Positions 1 to 8,342 of a stretch of 64,000 nt of DNA are shown in pieces; the stretch's first letter is position 1; each line of letters opens with the position of its first letter. A program made the translations under genes and the position numbers. The notes beneath the pieces were generated by a model. The model had not been told where the DNA came from. It did no database searches and was given only the letters and a program-made list of their open reading frames with translations. The stretch spans positions 310,001 through 374,000 of the forward strand of contig CAWIED010000002.1 of NCBI GenBank assembly GCA_963835085.1, written 5' to 3'. The DNA comes from JBDIAG01 sp963835085. GTDB lineage: Bacteria > Actinomycetota > Actinomycetes > Actinomycetales > CAWJMD01.

Positions 1-1
1 C

Positions 2-970
2 CGCGACCCGCATTACGCCCGACTCACTGCGAGCGTCGGCCTCACCTGGCACGCCAGCGGCGCCGATCCCAACAAGACCGTTCGCGACAGCGACATCGCC
101 ATGCAGGAGGCCAAGCGCGCCGGCAAGAACCGGCTCGCCGTGCTCACCACAGCCATGGTCGACAACCGCCTGCGAGACCTTCGGGTGGGTGCGCGACTGG
201 CCAACAGTCTTGGCGACCTCACGGTGGTCTATCAGCCGATCGTGGCGCTGTCGCCGGGCTACCCGCTGGTGGCAGTGGAGGCCCTCGCTCGCTGGAACCA
301 TCCCGAGCTCGGGCCGGTCTCACCCGCGGAGTTCATCCCGATCGCCGAGCAGCAGGGAATGGTGGGCGAGGTCGGGCGGGTGGTGCTGGCCAAGGCGATG
401 GCCCAGCTCAAGACCTGGCTCGACGAGGGCCGGCCCCGCCAGATGAGCCTGAACGTCTCGTGGCTGCAGTTGCGCACTCCGGCCACGGTGGAAAGCCTGG
501 CCGACGTGATCCGGCAGGAGCCCCGGGCGGCCGAATGGCTCGTGCTCGAGGTCACTGAGACCGTCTTCACCGAGGACGAAGGGGCGGTCGTCGCCATCCA
601 GATGCTGCGCGACCTCGGGGTCTGTATCGCGGTGGACGACTTCGGCACCGGAGCCTCGAACCTGCGTCGGTTGCGTTCGTTCCCTATCGACGTGCTCAAG
701 ATCGACCGATCATTGCTGGAGGGTCTCGGCCGGGACTCGGCTGCCGAGGCCGTGCTGTCGATGGTCAGCCGGTTGGGTGAGGCGCTCGGCATGGCCGTGA
801 TCGCCGAGGGCGTCGAGACCGCCGCCACCGCCCGCACGCTGGGTCAGCTCGGGGTGACCGCGGCGCAGGGCTACCTGTTCGCCAAACCCATGCCCGCCGA
901 TCAAGTGCCCGCACCCATCCAGCTGCCGCAGCCTTGGCTGGGGCGGCGCTCGCGGGCGTCGAAACCGTAG
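2..970 (+). CDS. GGDEF-EAL diguanylate cyclase/phosphodiesterase, 3' part
   Basis: This is the C-terminal part of a cyclic-di-GMP signalling protein; the reading frame is open to the left edge, so the start lies outside the window. The first ~40 codons are the tail of a GGDEF domain, ending in the usual AMQEAKRAGKNR helix. A complete EAL phosphodiesterase domain follows, with VEALARW (the EAL motif), LEVTE, VDDFGTG, LKIDRS, AEGVE and QGYLF, so every motif expected for metal binding and catalysis is present. The GGDEF active site is not in view, so I cannot say whether it is active or degenerate. The gene ends 46 bp before a palindromic intergenic element and converges on the next gene. Confidence 0.93.
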   Translation, partial: RDPHYARLTASVGLTWHASGADPNKTVRDSDIAMQEAKRAGKNRLAVLTTAMVDNRLRDLRVGARLANSLGDLTVVYQPIVALSPGYPLVAVEALARWNHPELGPVSPAEFIPIAEQQGMVGEVGRVVLAKAMAQLKTWLDEGRPRQMSLNVSWLQLRTPATVESLADVIRQEPRAAEWLVLEVTETVFTEDEGAVVAIQMLRDLGVCIAVDDFGTGASNLRRLRSFPIDVLKIDRSLLEGLGRDSAAEAVLSMVSRLGEALGMAVIAEGVETAATARTLGQLGVTAAQGYLFAKPMPADQVPAPIQLPQPWLGRRSRASKP

Positions 971-1016
971 CTTGCGCCAGGTGTGCACCCGGTCGGGTGC
1001 TCCTCACCGCCTTCGT

Positions 1017-1110
1017 GTGTCCTTTATCCGACACGATTAGCAGCCAGCCGCGTCCGCTGAGCACAAAATCCGAGGCGGCCGCGCCAATCGTGTCGGATAA
1101 AGGACATCGG
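1017..1110. repeat. Palindromic intergenic element, family A copy 1
   Basis: Two perfectly complementary 21-bp arms (about 1018-1038 and 1089-1109, beginning TGTCCTTTATCCGACACG and ending at AAAGGACA) enclose about 50 bp. The inner segment contains GCTGAGCACAAAATCCGAGG, which recurs with small changes in a second element at about 26689-26776. The element lies between two convergent gene ends. It could terminate transcription in both directions, although it has no T-run. It could also be a small mobile palindrome (REP or MITE-like). Confidence 0.75.
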
Positions 1111-1171
1111 CTGGGTCTTGATCAGCACCGAGATGCTCTGGGACGGGCCGCGCTGATCCGAGATCCGAGCG

Positions 1172-4100
1172 CTACGACCGTTTGTGGTGCTTGCCGCCGT
1201 TCGGGGTGAACACCTTGAGCAGCTTGGACGACGGGACGCCGAGCCCGGTGCAGGCGTCCCAGCCGGGCCCGGCAGAGAAGGCTCCGTTGTTCCCCGAGGT
1301 GATATCGCGGAATCCCGGCGAGGTCTTGCCAACCTTGGCGCCCTGATACAGCAGCGGCTGGGCCAGGCCAGCCCGGGTGCCCGTCTTCTGCGCCAGGCGT
1401 GCCAGCAACCCGGCCCACAGCGGTGCCACCGCGCTCGTGCCGCCGTAGACCATGTCCTTGCCGTCGACGTGCACCTTGTACCCGGTCTCGGGGTCGGCGT
1501 CGCCCGCCACGTCGGGAACGCCTCGGCCTCCCGCCGCACTGGGTGCAGCCGGAACCCCCACTCCCTGCTGCCAATTCGGCAACGGAAAGACGTCACTGAC
1601 ACCGCCGCCGGTAGCCCCACCGGTGCCGCCGTCGTTCCAGACCGTCTCGGTGGGCTTCTTGCCGCCCGACGTCAACGCCGTACCTCCGCACGCCAGCACG
1701 TGCGGACTTGAGGCGGGGAAGTCGACGTGCTGGCCCGATCCACTCGTGTCGCTGTCGCCTGAGCCGTTGTCACCGGCGGCGGCGGTGACAGTGATCCCCA
1801 AGGCGCAGGCGTCGGCGAAGGCGGCGTCCATGGCCGTTCGGGACTGCCCTGTCCACTGGTCTTCGCTCTGCCCCCAGCTGATGCTGATCGCCACCGGCGT
1901 TGGGGTGGCGTGGGCCGCCTGGGCCACCGCGTCGAGAAAACCGGCGTCCGTGTTCGGGCCGAAGTAGACGACCTGGTGGGCGGCGGGAGCTATGCCACCG
2001 GCCACCTCAATGTCGAGCAGCACCTCACCGTCTGCCCCCGTGGGGTCTTGGCCGGGCGTGTTCGTGGCGCCGTCGACACCCACGGCGCTCACTGTCGGCA
2101 CCGGCAGGCTCAGTTGCCCGAAGTAGGCCACCAGATCCGACTGCGCGAAGCCACCGCCCAGTTCGATGATGGCAATGGTCTGTCCGGTGCCGTCAGCATC
2201 GGGCATCCCGTAGATCTTGGCGAGCTGTGGTGGGGTGTAACTCTTTGCGGCAGAGGCCTTCGCGGCCACGACGTGCCGGGTCCGGGCGGCGGGCCGGTTG
2301 TCGAGGCCCAGCACCGCCGTGACGATGCCGTCGAGCGCTGCAGGCACCGACAGTGTTCCGGTGCGCGTCCTGAACTTTCCCGAGGGGCCATGGGCCTGTT
2401 GCAGACTGGTGCCGAACAACGCGCTCAGGGCGCTGACGCTGCCCCGGGCGCGCACCGTTCGCGCGGCCGCGTCGAGGGCCACCACCTGCACGTCTGCCCC
2501 GGCGAGCACGTGCTCCACCGTGGCCAGGTCGTGAGGCGCGGCACCGTAACGAGCTGCAAGCTCTGCCGACGTCAAGGGCGTTGACAGGTCGCCCTCCTCT
2601 GGGAGCGGCTGGCGACGACGCAGCACGATCGTCACCTCGATCTGAGTCTCGGGGTCGACCGGGGCGGCGGCCGCGACCGTCTCCGCACCGATGGCCTCTC
2701 GCTCGCTGCCGGGCAGCAGCGTGCGGCGAGCTTCGACGGCCCCGGGCTGGGAGGGTGTGGCCGAAGGCTTCTTGTCGTCCGCAGGCATGGTTCCTCCAGA
2801 GGTGTGGGCAGGGTCCGGATAGAGATGGGTCGGATCGATGCTGTCGGCTGGTGCCTTCAGCGGTTCGCTGGCGGCGTCGATGTACGCCTGAGCCTCGGAA
2901 TTGGTCGCCAGGACCGGCGGTTGCGGTTCGCCGCTGGCATAGGCCGCGAGCTCGGCCTGGACGAGTTGCAGGTGCGACACCTGCTGAGCCAGGGCCGCTG
3001 GAATCTTGGGCGGGGCGGGGGGACTGACATCAGCGAGCGGGTCGTCGGTGCGGGCAGTCGGCAGCGTCAATACCGGGCCCACGTCGGGAGCGGCGGCGTC
3101 GCGGGCGGTCAGAGCCGTTATGCCCCAACGGCGTTCGACGGTAGCGAGGATGCTCGTGTGATCGAACGGCACGTCGGTCCCCGAACACAGCACTGTGCCG
3201 GCGGCGATGAGCGGACTCACCAGCACGGTGGGCACCCGAACCCCGAAGCGGGTGAAGTCGAAGCCGAACTCGCCCACCGAAGCGTCGGGCGGCGTGGCAC
3301 CCCAGGGCGGGCTCACGTGGTCGTAGCAGCCGCCGTGCTCGTCGTAGGTGATGATCAGCAGCGTCGAGTCCCAGCCCGGCCCCGAGCGCAGGGCGCGGTA
3401 GGTGTCGAGCAAGAGCTGCTCGCCGAGCGCGACGTTGTAATTGGGATGCTGGCTGTTGCCGGTGGAGCTCCAGCTCGGCTCCAGGAATGAGTACGCGGGC
3501 AACCGCCCGGCGGTGGCGTCGGCCTTGAAGTCGGGGAAGCGTCCGAAGTGGTCGGCCGAGGCCTGGGACGTATCCGGGAAATCGAGCTTGGTCAGCGGTT
3601 GGGCGTTGTAGCCGTAGATCTTCCAGGTCACCCCGGCGCCCGACAGGGCTCCGAAGATCGAGGGTGCGGTGAACACCTTGGTGACGTCGTCGAGATGCCC
3701 CTGACTCGTCCCTGCGCAGACGAAGGCGCGATTGGGCATGGTCATCGTGGGAGCAGAGCAGAACCAGCGGTCGCTGACCGCGTAGCCCTTCGCCAGCGCG
3801 GAGAGCACTGGCAGCGCCTCGGGCGTGTAACACCCCATGATCCACTCCGGGACGGTGCCGGGCACGACGTACCACTTGCGCTTCTTGTTCGTGGCGATGG
3901 CGGTGACGTAGTCGGTGACGAATCCCTGCATCGGGGCCGTTGCCCCGTGCGGGGGAGCGGTGGTCGAGCCGTACAACTGGTTGTTGGTGGCGGCGTAACC
4001 CTCGCCCGGGTCGGCTCCCGGCATGAAGTACGCGTTCGGTGTGCTCGCAGTGATCGGGAAGACGGATACCGGCTTACCGTCAGCCCCCGGGCAGCTCTCT

Positions 4101-4243
4101 GTGCCGGTCAGGCCGTCGAAGGGCTGCCCTGTTGGGGAGACGTTGTGCGAATCGGAGTAGAGGTAGCCGAGCATGTGGTCGAGGGAACGATTTTCGAGCA
4201 TCAACACGACGAGGTGATCGATCGCTGCGAGCTGGTTCGCCAT
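1172..4243 (-). CDS. Phosphoesterase (PLC/AcpA family) fused to S53 sedolisin peptidase
   Basis: A 1023-residue two-enzyme chain. The N-terminal ~430 residues match the phosphoesterase family of bacterial phospholipase C and acid phosphatase (PF04185 type): VLMLENRSLDHMLG at the start, the PNRAFVCAGTSQG block, and ITYDEHGGCYDH. After a Pro/Ala-rich linker comes a pro-kumamolisin-like region and then a sedolisin domain. Its catalytic residues are readable: E and D in GEVLLDIEVAGG, the oxyanion-hole Asp in AAAGDNGSGDS, Ser in GGTSAVAPLWAG, and the calcium site near FRDITSGNNG. I start at ATG 4243 because GGAGGTG sits 7 bp upstream; a longer frame to 4318 is possible. I see no signal peptide, which is odd for families that are usually exported. 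Substrates are unknown. Both domain assignments are secure; the fusion is a single open frame. Confidence 0.9.
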   Translation of the reverse strand: MANQLAAIDHLVVLMLENRSLDHMLGYLYSDSHNVSPTGQPFDGLTGTESCPGADGKPVSVFPITASTPNAYFMPGADPGEGYAATNNQLYGSTTAPPHGATAPMQGFVTDYVTAIATNKKRKWYVVPGTVPEWIMGCYTPEALPVLSALAKGYAVSDRWFCSAPTMTMPNRAFVCAGTSQGHLDDVTKVFTAPSIFGALSGAGVTWKIYGYNAQPLTKLDFPDTSQASADHFGRFPDFKADATAGRLPAYSFLEPSWSSTGNSQHPNYNVALGEQLLLDTYRALRSGPGWDSTLLIITYDEHGGCYDHVSPPWGATPPDASVGEFGFDFTRFGVRVPTVLVSPLIAAGTVLCSGTDVPFDHTSILATVERRWGITALTARDAAAPDVGPVLTLPTARTDDPLADVSPPAPPKIPAALAQQVSHLQLVQAELAAYASGEPQPPVLATNSEAQAYIDAASEPLKAPADSIDPTHLYPDPAHTSGGTMPADDKKPSATPSQPGAVEARRTLLPGSEREAIGAETVAAAAPVDPETQIEVTIVLRRRQPLPEEGDLSTPLTSAELAARYGAAPHDLATVEHVLAGADVQVVALDAAARTVRARGSVSALSALFGTSLQQAHGPSGKFRTRTGTLSVPAALDGIVTAVLGLDNRPAARTRHVVAAKASAAKSYTPPQLAKIYGMPDADGTGQTIAIIELGGGFAQSDLVAYFGQLSLPVPTVSAVGVDGATNTPGQDPTGADGEVLLDIEVAGGIAPAAHQVVYFGPNTDAGFLDAVAQAAHATPTPVAISISWGQSEDQWTGQSRTAMDAAFADACALGITVTAAAGDNGSGDSDTSGSGQHVDFPASSPHVLACGGTALTSGGKKPTETVWNDGGTGGATGGGVSDVFPLPNWQQGVGVPAAPSAAGGRGVPDVAGDADPETGYKVHVDGKDMVYGGTSAVAPLWAGLLARLAQKTGTRAGLAQPLLYQGAKVGKTSPGFRDITSGNNGAFSAGPGWDACTGLGVPSSKLLKVFTPNGGKHHKRS

Positions 4244-4436
4244 CTGGCACCTCCGCTGTCGTGCAACGGGTCCGACCCTGGGCTCCGGTGAGCGAAGCCC
4301 GCCTGTCACGTCACCCACGGTGGCAACGCGCCAGATATACCGACCATAGCGAGCATGCTCGAATTCGACGCGTTATGCGCGTTCAGATCTGGGGCGAAAC
4401 CCGCGTCGCTGACCTCGGTGAAAATCACTAGGCCCT
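4244..4436. promoter_or_regulatory. Divergent promoter region with overlapping palindromes
   Basis: This spacer separates the divergent phosphoesterase-sedolisin and HEAT genes. It contains CGAGCATGCTCG (4350-4361), a perfect 12-bp palindrome, which overlaps TCGAATTCGA (4359-4368). Paired palindromes in a divergent spacer suggest an operator, but no adjacent regulator gene points to a protein. The role is inferred from position alone. Confidence 0.35.
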
Positions 4437-5365
4437 GTGACAGAGGCATGCGACAGTCGGGTGGTGAACGATGAAGACGCGCAGGCCAGACTCGCGTGGA
4501 AGCAGGCCCTTGCCGCGTCGCCGATCGCGTGGGAGACGGACACCGACGAGGCATGGGATGGCATCTGGAAGCTCATCCACGCCCTACGCACCCTAGGCCG
4601 AGAGACCTTGCTCGACGATCTGCTCGCCTCGCTTGCGTCGCGGGAGCCGTGGGAACGAATGCTCGGCGCCAGGGTGTTGGCCGAATACGGCTATGAGCAG
4701 GGCCGTCCCTTCGCCCGACGGGTGACCCCCCATCTGGTCGCTGCTGCCAGCACCGAGTCGGATGCCGACGTCCGTGCAAGTCTCGTGATGGCCATCGGAT
4801 GGTGCGAGGACGCCTCGTGGGCGCCTGAGCTTCGCGCCTACGCCAGCGACCCGTCTCCCGACGTACGGTTCGAGGTCGCTTGCTGTCTACCGTACGTCTT
4901 TGCCGGCGAAGACATGGACCCCCCGAGCATCGCCACCCTGATCCACCTGACCACCGACGACGACCCCCGCGTCCGCGATTGGGCCACCTTCGCCCTCGGC
5001 ACCCAGAGCGACCTCGACACACCTGACATCCGCGCGGCGCTGCGGGCGCGTCTCGACGATGAAGAGCGTGACGAGGAGATCGTCACCGACGCGGAGGCTC
5101 TGGTCGGTCTCGCGAAACGCCATGACCCGGTTGTGCTCCCCTACCTGCGCACATTGCTTACGGCGGGGCCGGACGTGGTGGGCAATCTGACGATCGAGGC
5201 TGCAGGCCTCTACGGCGACCGGGGTTCCTGCCACGACTGGTGGAGCTGCAGCAGGCCGGCTGGGCTGACGACGACCTCCGTTCGTATGTGATCGACAGGG
5301 CCATCGAGGAACTTCGATCCGCCGCGAACGGAGCGACAGCCGATCCGAAGCACAAGAACGACTAG
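4437..5365 (+). pseudogene. HEAT-repeat protein, frameshifted near the 3' end
   Basis: The gene encodes helical HEAT-like repeats, with repeated blocks such as LGARVLAEYGYEQGRPFARR, VRASLVMAIGWCED, VRFEVACCLPYVF and VRDWATFALG. Such scaffolds bind proteins or act with lyase-like partners; no specific function can be given. From GTG 4437 the frame runs to a stop at 5291, but its last ~25 residues (Cys/Trp/Ser rich) look wrong. From about 5222 another frame continues naturally (GFLPRLVELQQAGWADDDLR, then an acidic helix ending KHKND) to a TAG at 5363-5365. One missing base in the GGGG run at 5221-5224 would join them. It is either a real frameshift or a homopolymer sequencing error. The restored stop overlaps the stop of the convergent quinone reductase gene. 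The start is uncertain (GTG 4461 is also possible). Confidence 0.75.
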
Positions 5366-6348
5366 CCGACCCGCAGCAGAAGTTTGCCTACATGGGTGGA
5401 GTCGGCCAGGTGCTGGTGAGCGGCAGCGGCTTCGCCGAGGGGGTACCAGGTGTCGATGATCGGCCTGACCGTGCCGTCGGCCACCAGCGGCCACACGTAC
5501 TGCCGCACCTGAGCCACGATGGCCGCCTTCTCGTGCAGTGGCCGGGCCCGCAGAGAGGTGGCCATGACGGCCGCCCGCCTGCCCATCAGAGTCGCGAGGT
5601 TGAGTTCGGCCTTGGTGCCGCCCAGCAGCCCGATCACCACGAGCCGTCCGCCGATGGCGAGGGCCTCTACGTTGCGGGCCAGATACTTGGCTCCGACCAC
5701 GTCGAGAATCACGTCGGCGCCGGCGCCGTCGGTAGCCTGCTGGAGAGCCTCGACGAAGTCTGACTCGCGGTAGTTGATCGCGATGTCGGCGCCCAGCTCG
5801 CGACACGCCTGCAGCTTGGCCGGCGAACCGGCCGTCACCGCCACCCGGGCGCCCAGGGCCTTCGCGAGCTGGATCGCCATGGTGCCGATACCGCTCGAAC
5901 CGCCGTGGATGAGGATCGTCTCGCCAGGTTGCAGGCCGGCAGCCATGAACACGTTGGACCACACCGTGCAGGCCACCTCGGGCAGCGCGGCCGCCTCGGC
6001 CAAGCCCACCCCGGCCGGGATCGGGAGGAGCTGGGCCGCCGGCACCGCCACCAACTCGGCGTACCCGCCACCACTGAGCAGCGCGCACACCTCATCGCCC
6101 AGCTGCCAGCCGTCGACTCCCTCACCGAGAGCCACGATGCGCCCCGAGCACTCCAGGCCCGGCCACTCCGGAGCCCCGGGTGGCGGTGGGTAGTACCCCT
6201 GGCGCTGCTGCAGGTCGGCTCGATTGACACCCGCGGCCGCCACCTGCACCAGCACCTGACCCGGGCCGGCCTGGGCATCGGGTACGTCTGAGAGGGTGAG
6301 AACTTCGGGCCCACCCGGAGTGCTGATCGTGACGGCCTTCATGGTCAT
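5362..6348 (-). CDS. NAD(P)H:quinone oxidoreductase, PIG3 type
   Basis: A 328-residue zinc-free medium-chain dehydrogenase/reductase. It has the GVNRADLQQRQGYYPPPPG block and the AALPEVACTVWSNV block typical of the TP53I3/PIG3 quinone reductase group. A Rossmann motif follows (LIHGGSSGIGTMAIQLAKALGA). It would reduce quinones with NAD(P)H in the cytoplasm; the natural substrate is unknown. The length is normal. No zinc-binding cysteines are visible, consistent with the QOR branch. It is divergent from map and convergent with the HEAT gene. The start could be ATG 6348 or 6342; neither has a clear ribosome binding site. Confidence 0.88.
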   Translation of the reverse strand: MTMKAVTISTPGGPEVLTLSDVPDAQAGPGQVLVQVAAAGVNRADLQQRQGYYPPPPGAPEWPGLECSGRIVALGEGVDGWQLGDEVCALLSGGGYAELVAVPAAQLLPIPAGVGLAEAAALPEVACTVWSNVFMAAGLQPGETILIHGGSSGIGTMAIQLAKALGARVAVTAGSPAKLQACRELGADIAINYRESDFVEALQQATDGAGADVILDVVGAKYLARNVEALAIGGRLVVIGLLGGTKAELNLATLMGRRAAVMATSLRARPLHEKAAIVAQVRQYVWPLVADGTVRPIIDTWYPLGEAAAAHQHLADSTHVGKLLLRVG

Positions 6349-6416
6349 CAGCCTATTGCGGTCTAATACCGGTGCCGGGTTCGCCCGGTTGTCCGTCCGC
6401 TGCCTCGGAGGTTTCT

Positions 6417-7187
6417 GTGATCGAGCTCGCCAGCCCGCGTGAGGTGGAGCAGATGCGTCCGGTGGGCCGCTTCGTGGCCCAGACTCTGCACGACCTCCGC
6501 AGCCGGGTCACGCCGGGCACCAACCTGCTCGAGATCAACGCCTGGGCCGAGCAGCTCATCCGCGAGGCGGGGGCGGTCTCGTGCTACGTCGACTACGCAC
6601 CCTCGTTCGGACGTGGCCCGTTCGGCAAGGTCATCTGCACTTCGGTCAACGACGCGGTGTTGCACGGCCTGCCGTACGACTACACCCTGCGTGACGGCGA
6701 CCTGCTCAGCCTCGACTTCGCCGTGAGCCTCAACGGCTGGGTCGCCGACTCGGCGGTGAGCTTCGTGGTGGGCAGCACGGTCGACGCCGACGACCAGGCC
6801 ATGATCGAGACCACCCGCACCGCCCTCGACCACGGCATCGCCGCGGCCGTGCCCGGCAACCGCATCGGTGACATCTCGCATGCGATCGGCACCGTGCTCA
6901 CGGGCGGGGGCTATAGCGTCAACACCGAGTTCGGTGGGCACGGCGTGGGCCGCACCATGCATCAAGACCCGCACATCGCCAACCAGGGCAGGGCAGGGAA
7001 GGGTCTGGTGCTTCGCCCCGGCCTCGTCATCGCGATCGAGCCCTGGATCATGCGCGGCACCGACAAGCTCACCGTCGACCCCGACGGCTGGACGCTGCGC
7101 AGCAGCAACGGCCAACGAACCGCTCATAGCGAGCACACCATCGTGGTCACCGCCGGCGGTCCGCAGATCCTGACCCTGGCCGGGTAG
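6417..7187 (+). CDS. map: Methionine aminopeptidase type I
   Basis: Removes the initiator methionine from new proteins in the cytoplasm. The 256-residue protein has all five dimetal ligands of the family: D100 (LLSLDFAV), D111 (VADSAVS), H175 (FGGHGVGR), E208 (IEPW) and E239 (SEHTIVV). I place the start at GTG 6417 because GGAGG lies 5 bp upstream (6407-6411); an upstream in-frame GTG at 6372 lacks such a site. Type Ia length, without the N-terminal SH3-binding extension of MapB. Actinobacteria often carry two map genes; this one is not next to adk/secY, so it may be the second copy. Confidence 0.92.
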   Translation: MIELASPREVEQMRPVGRFVAQTLHDLRSRVTPGTNLLEINAWAEQLIREAGAVSCYVDYAPSFGRGPFGKVICTSVNDAVLHGLPYDYTLRDGDLLSLDFAVSLNGWVADSAVSFVVGSTVDADDQAMIETTRTALDHGIAAAVPGNRIGDISHAIGTVLTGGGYSVNTEFGGHGVGRTMHQDPHIANQGRAGKGLVLRPGLVIAIEPWIMRGTDKLTVDPDGWTLRSSNGQRTAHSEHTIVVTAGGPQILTLAG

Positions 7188-7208
7188 GGGCTCAGCCAGC
7201 GAACCCGG

Positions 7209-7263
7209 CAAAGTTGTGGAGTTCTAGTTACGCCAGGCGATATCAAGACTCCACAACTTTGCC
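7209..7263. repeat. Palindromic intergenic element, family C
   Basis: Arms GCAAAGTTGTGGAGT and ACTCCACAACTTTGC (15 bp, perfect) enclose about 24 bp. The element begins 22 bp after the map stop and lies between convergent genes. No T-tract follows. Its layout, arms around a short core just past a 3' end, is like families A and B, but its sequence is different. Confidence 0.65.
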
Positions 7264-7300
7264 CTGGTACCTGGCGTTCAGGCCTCAGCAACAACCCGGA

Positions 7301-8167
7301 TCAGGACGGGACGTCACCGGCCCTGACCTCGAGCCGGACCACCTCCACCCCGGCGAACCGGATTTGCCCGATAGGCAGCCCCGTCACGATGGTGAGGCGA
7401 GACCCGCCGGGACCTCGCCGTCCGCTCGGCTCACCCACCCGCACCACCTCGGCGGACAGGTGAACGCGCAGGCTCGCAGCCAGCACTTCGGTGCACTCAG
7501 GTGTGAGATCGGGAGCACTCAGCGCCACCACCAGCGGCGCTCCAGGGGGACGCTCGTCGACGAGTGCTCGTACTGCTGTGGCCGTTCGCAGCACCAGCGG
7601 ATGCCGGCGCTGGTGCCAGCCGTCGAGATCGAGCGGGGTGTCGACGTCGTACAGGCCGGCGGGATCCACCGTCACCGTCACCGGTGCCAGCGGCGTCAGC
7701 AACGACCTGACCGAGCGCCCGGCGCCGGAGGTCACCGTCGACTCACTCAGCAACCGTGCGGCCGCGGCCGGCGACAAAGCCACAGGAAGAGGCTGGGGGC
7801 CCGACGACCCACGCGCCCAGGCGGCAGCAGCACCTGCCGATAGAGCCGCCAGAAGGGGCTCGATCACGAGGCCGCCGCCGGGCGCATCACCCGGAAGGAC
7901 GACTGCCGGGCCCTGCGCGGAATCCGCGACACACCACCGTAAACCGGTCAGCAGCCCTGCCGCCGGGCCTCCCGCCGCCACCTCGTCGGCAACGACGCGC
8001 ACGCCGGCCCGGCGCGGCAGCTCCCGGTCGGTACCCACCACGACGCATCGATAGTCGGGCGAAACGCCGTCCAAGAGGGTGTCGAGCAGCCCAAGTTGTG
8101 CAGAAAGCTTGTCGGCTCCGAACCGGGTCGAGCGGCCACCGGCGAGTACAACGACAGAGATGCTCAC
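7301..8167 (-). CDS. MobA-like NTP transferase domain protein
   Basis: The first ~190 of 288 residues form a nucleotidyltransferase fold: VVVLAGGRSTRFGADKL is the nucleotide-binding loop and PAVVLPGDAPGG holds the metal-binding Asp. This resembles molybdenum-cofactor guanylyl or cytidylyl transferases. The last ~90 residues (from about PLVLRTATAVRALVDERPPG) are not part of MobA and I do not recognise them; they vaguely resemble a P-loop kinase start lacking the GKS/T. The start is GTG 8167 with AGGAGG about 8 bp upstream. No molybdopterin genes are nearby, so the exact substrate stays open. Confidence 0.75.
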   Translation of the reverse strand: MSISVVVLAGGRSTRFGADKLSAQLGLLDTLLDGVSPDYRCVVVGTDRELPRRAGVRVVADEVAAGGPAAGLLTGLRWCVADSAQGPAVVLPGDAPGGGLVIEPLLAALSAGAAAAWARGSSGPQPLPVALSPAAAARLLSESTVTSGAGRSVRSLLTPLAPVTVTVDPAGLYDVDTPLDLDGWHQRRHPLVLRTATAVRALVDERPPGAPLVVALSAPDLTPECTEVLAASLRVHLSAEVVRVGEPSGRRGPGGSRLTIVTGLPIGQIRFAGVEVVRLEVRAGDVPS

Positions 8168-8259
8168 CGCAGCATGCCTCCTCGCACGTGTTCCTGCCGA
8201 GGCGACCCGCCGACGAACGGCTGGGCCGATTGGGTGGAGTCACCTTAGTGGGCGGTCAA

Positions 8260-8282
8260 TATCGGACCATAGCCGTCCGATA
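8260..8282. promoter_or_regulatory. Inverted repeat upstream of the conservon
   Basis: TATCGGAC (8260-8267) and GTCCGATA (8275-8282) form a perfect 8-bp inverted repeat with a 7-bp spacer, about 60 bp before the cvnA start. A further ATCGGAT follows at about 8290. This fits a dimeric repressor or activator site controlling the conservon; the protein is unknown. Confidence 0.45.
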
Positions 8283-8342
8283 GGTCCTCATCGGATGACA
8301 CCGATTCCGAAGGTGTCGTCAGACGAGTGGAGGGTCCACCCC

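Noticed and set aside
7214..7843. A + strand frame opposite the MobA-like gene
   Set aside because: It has no recognisable domain, and the opposite strand has a clear enzyme with a good AGGAGG start.
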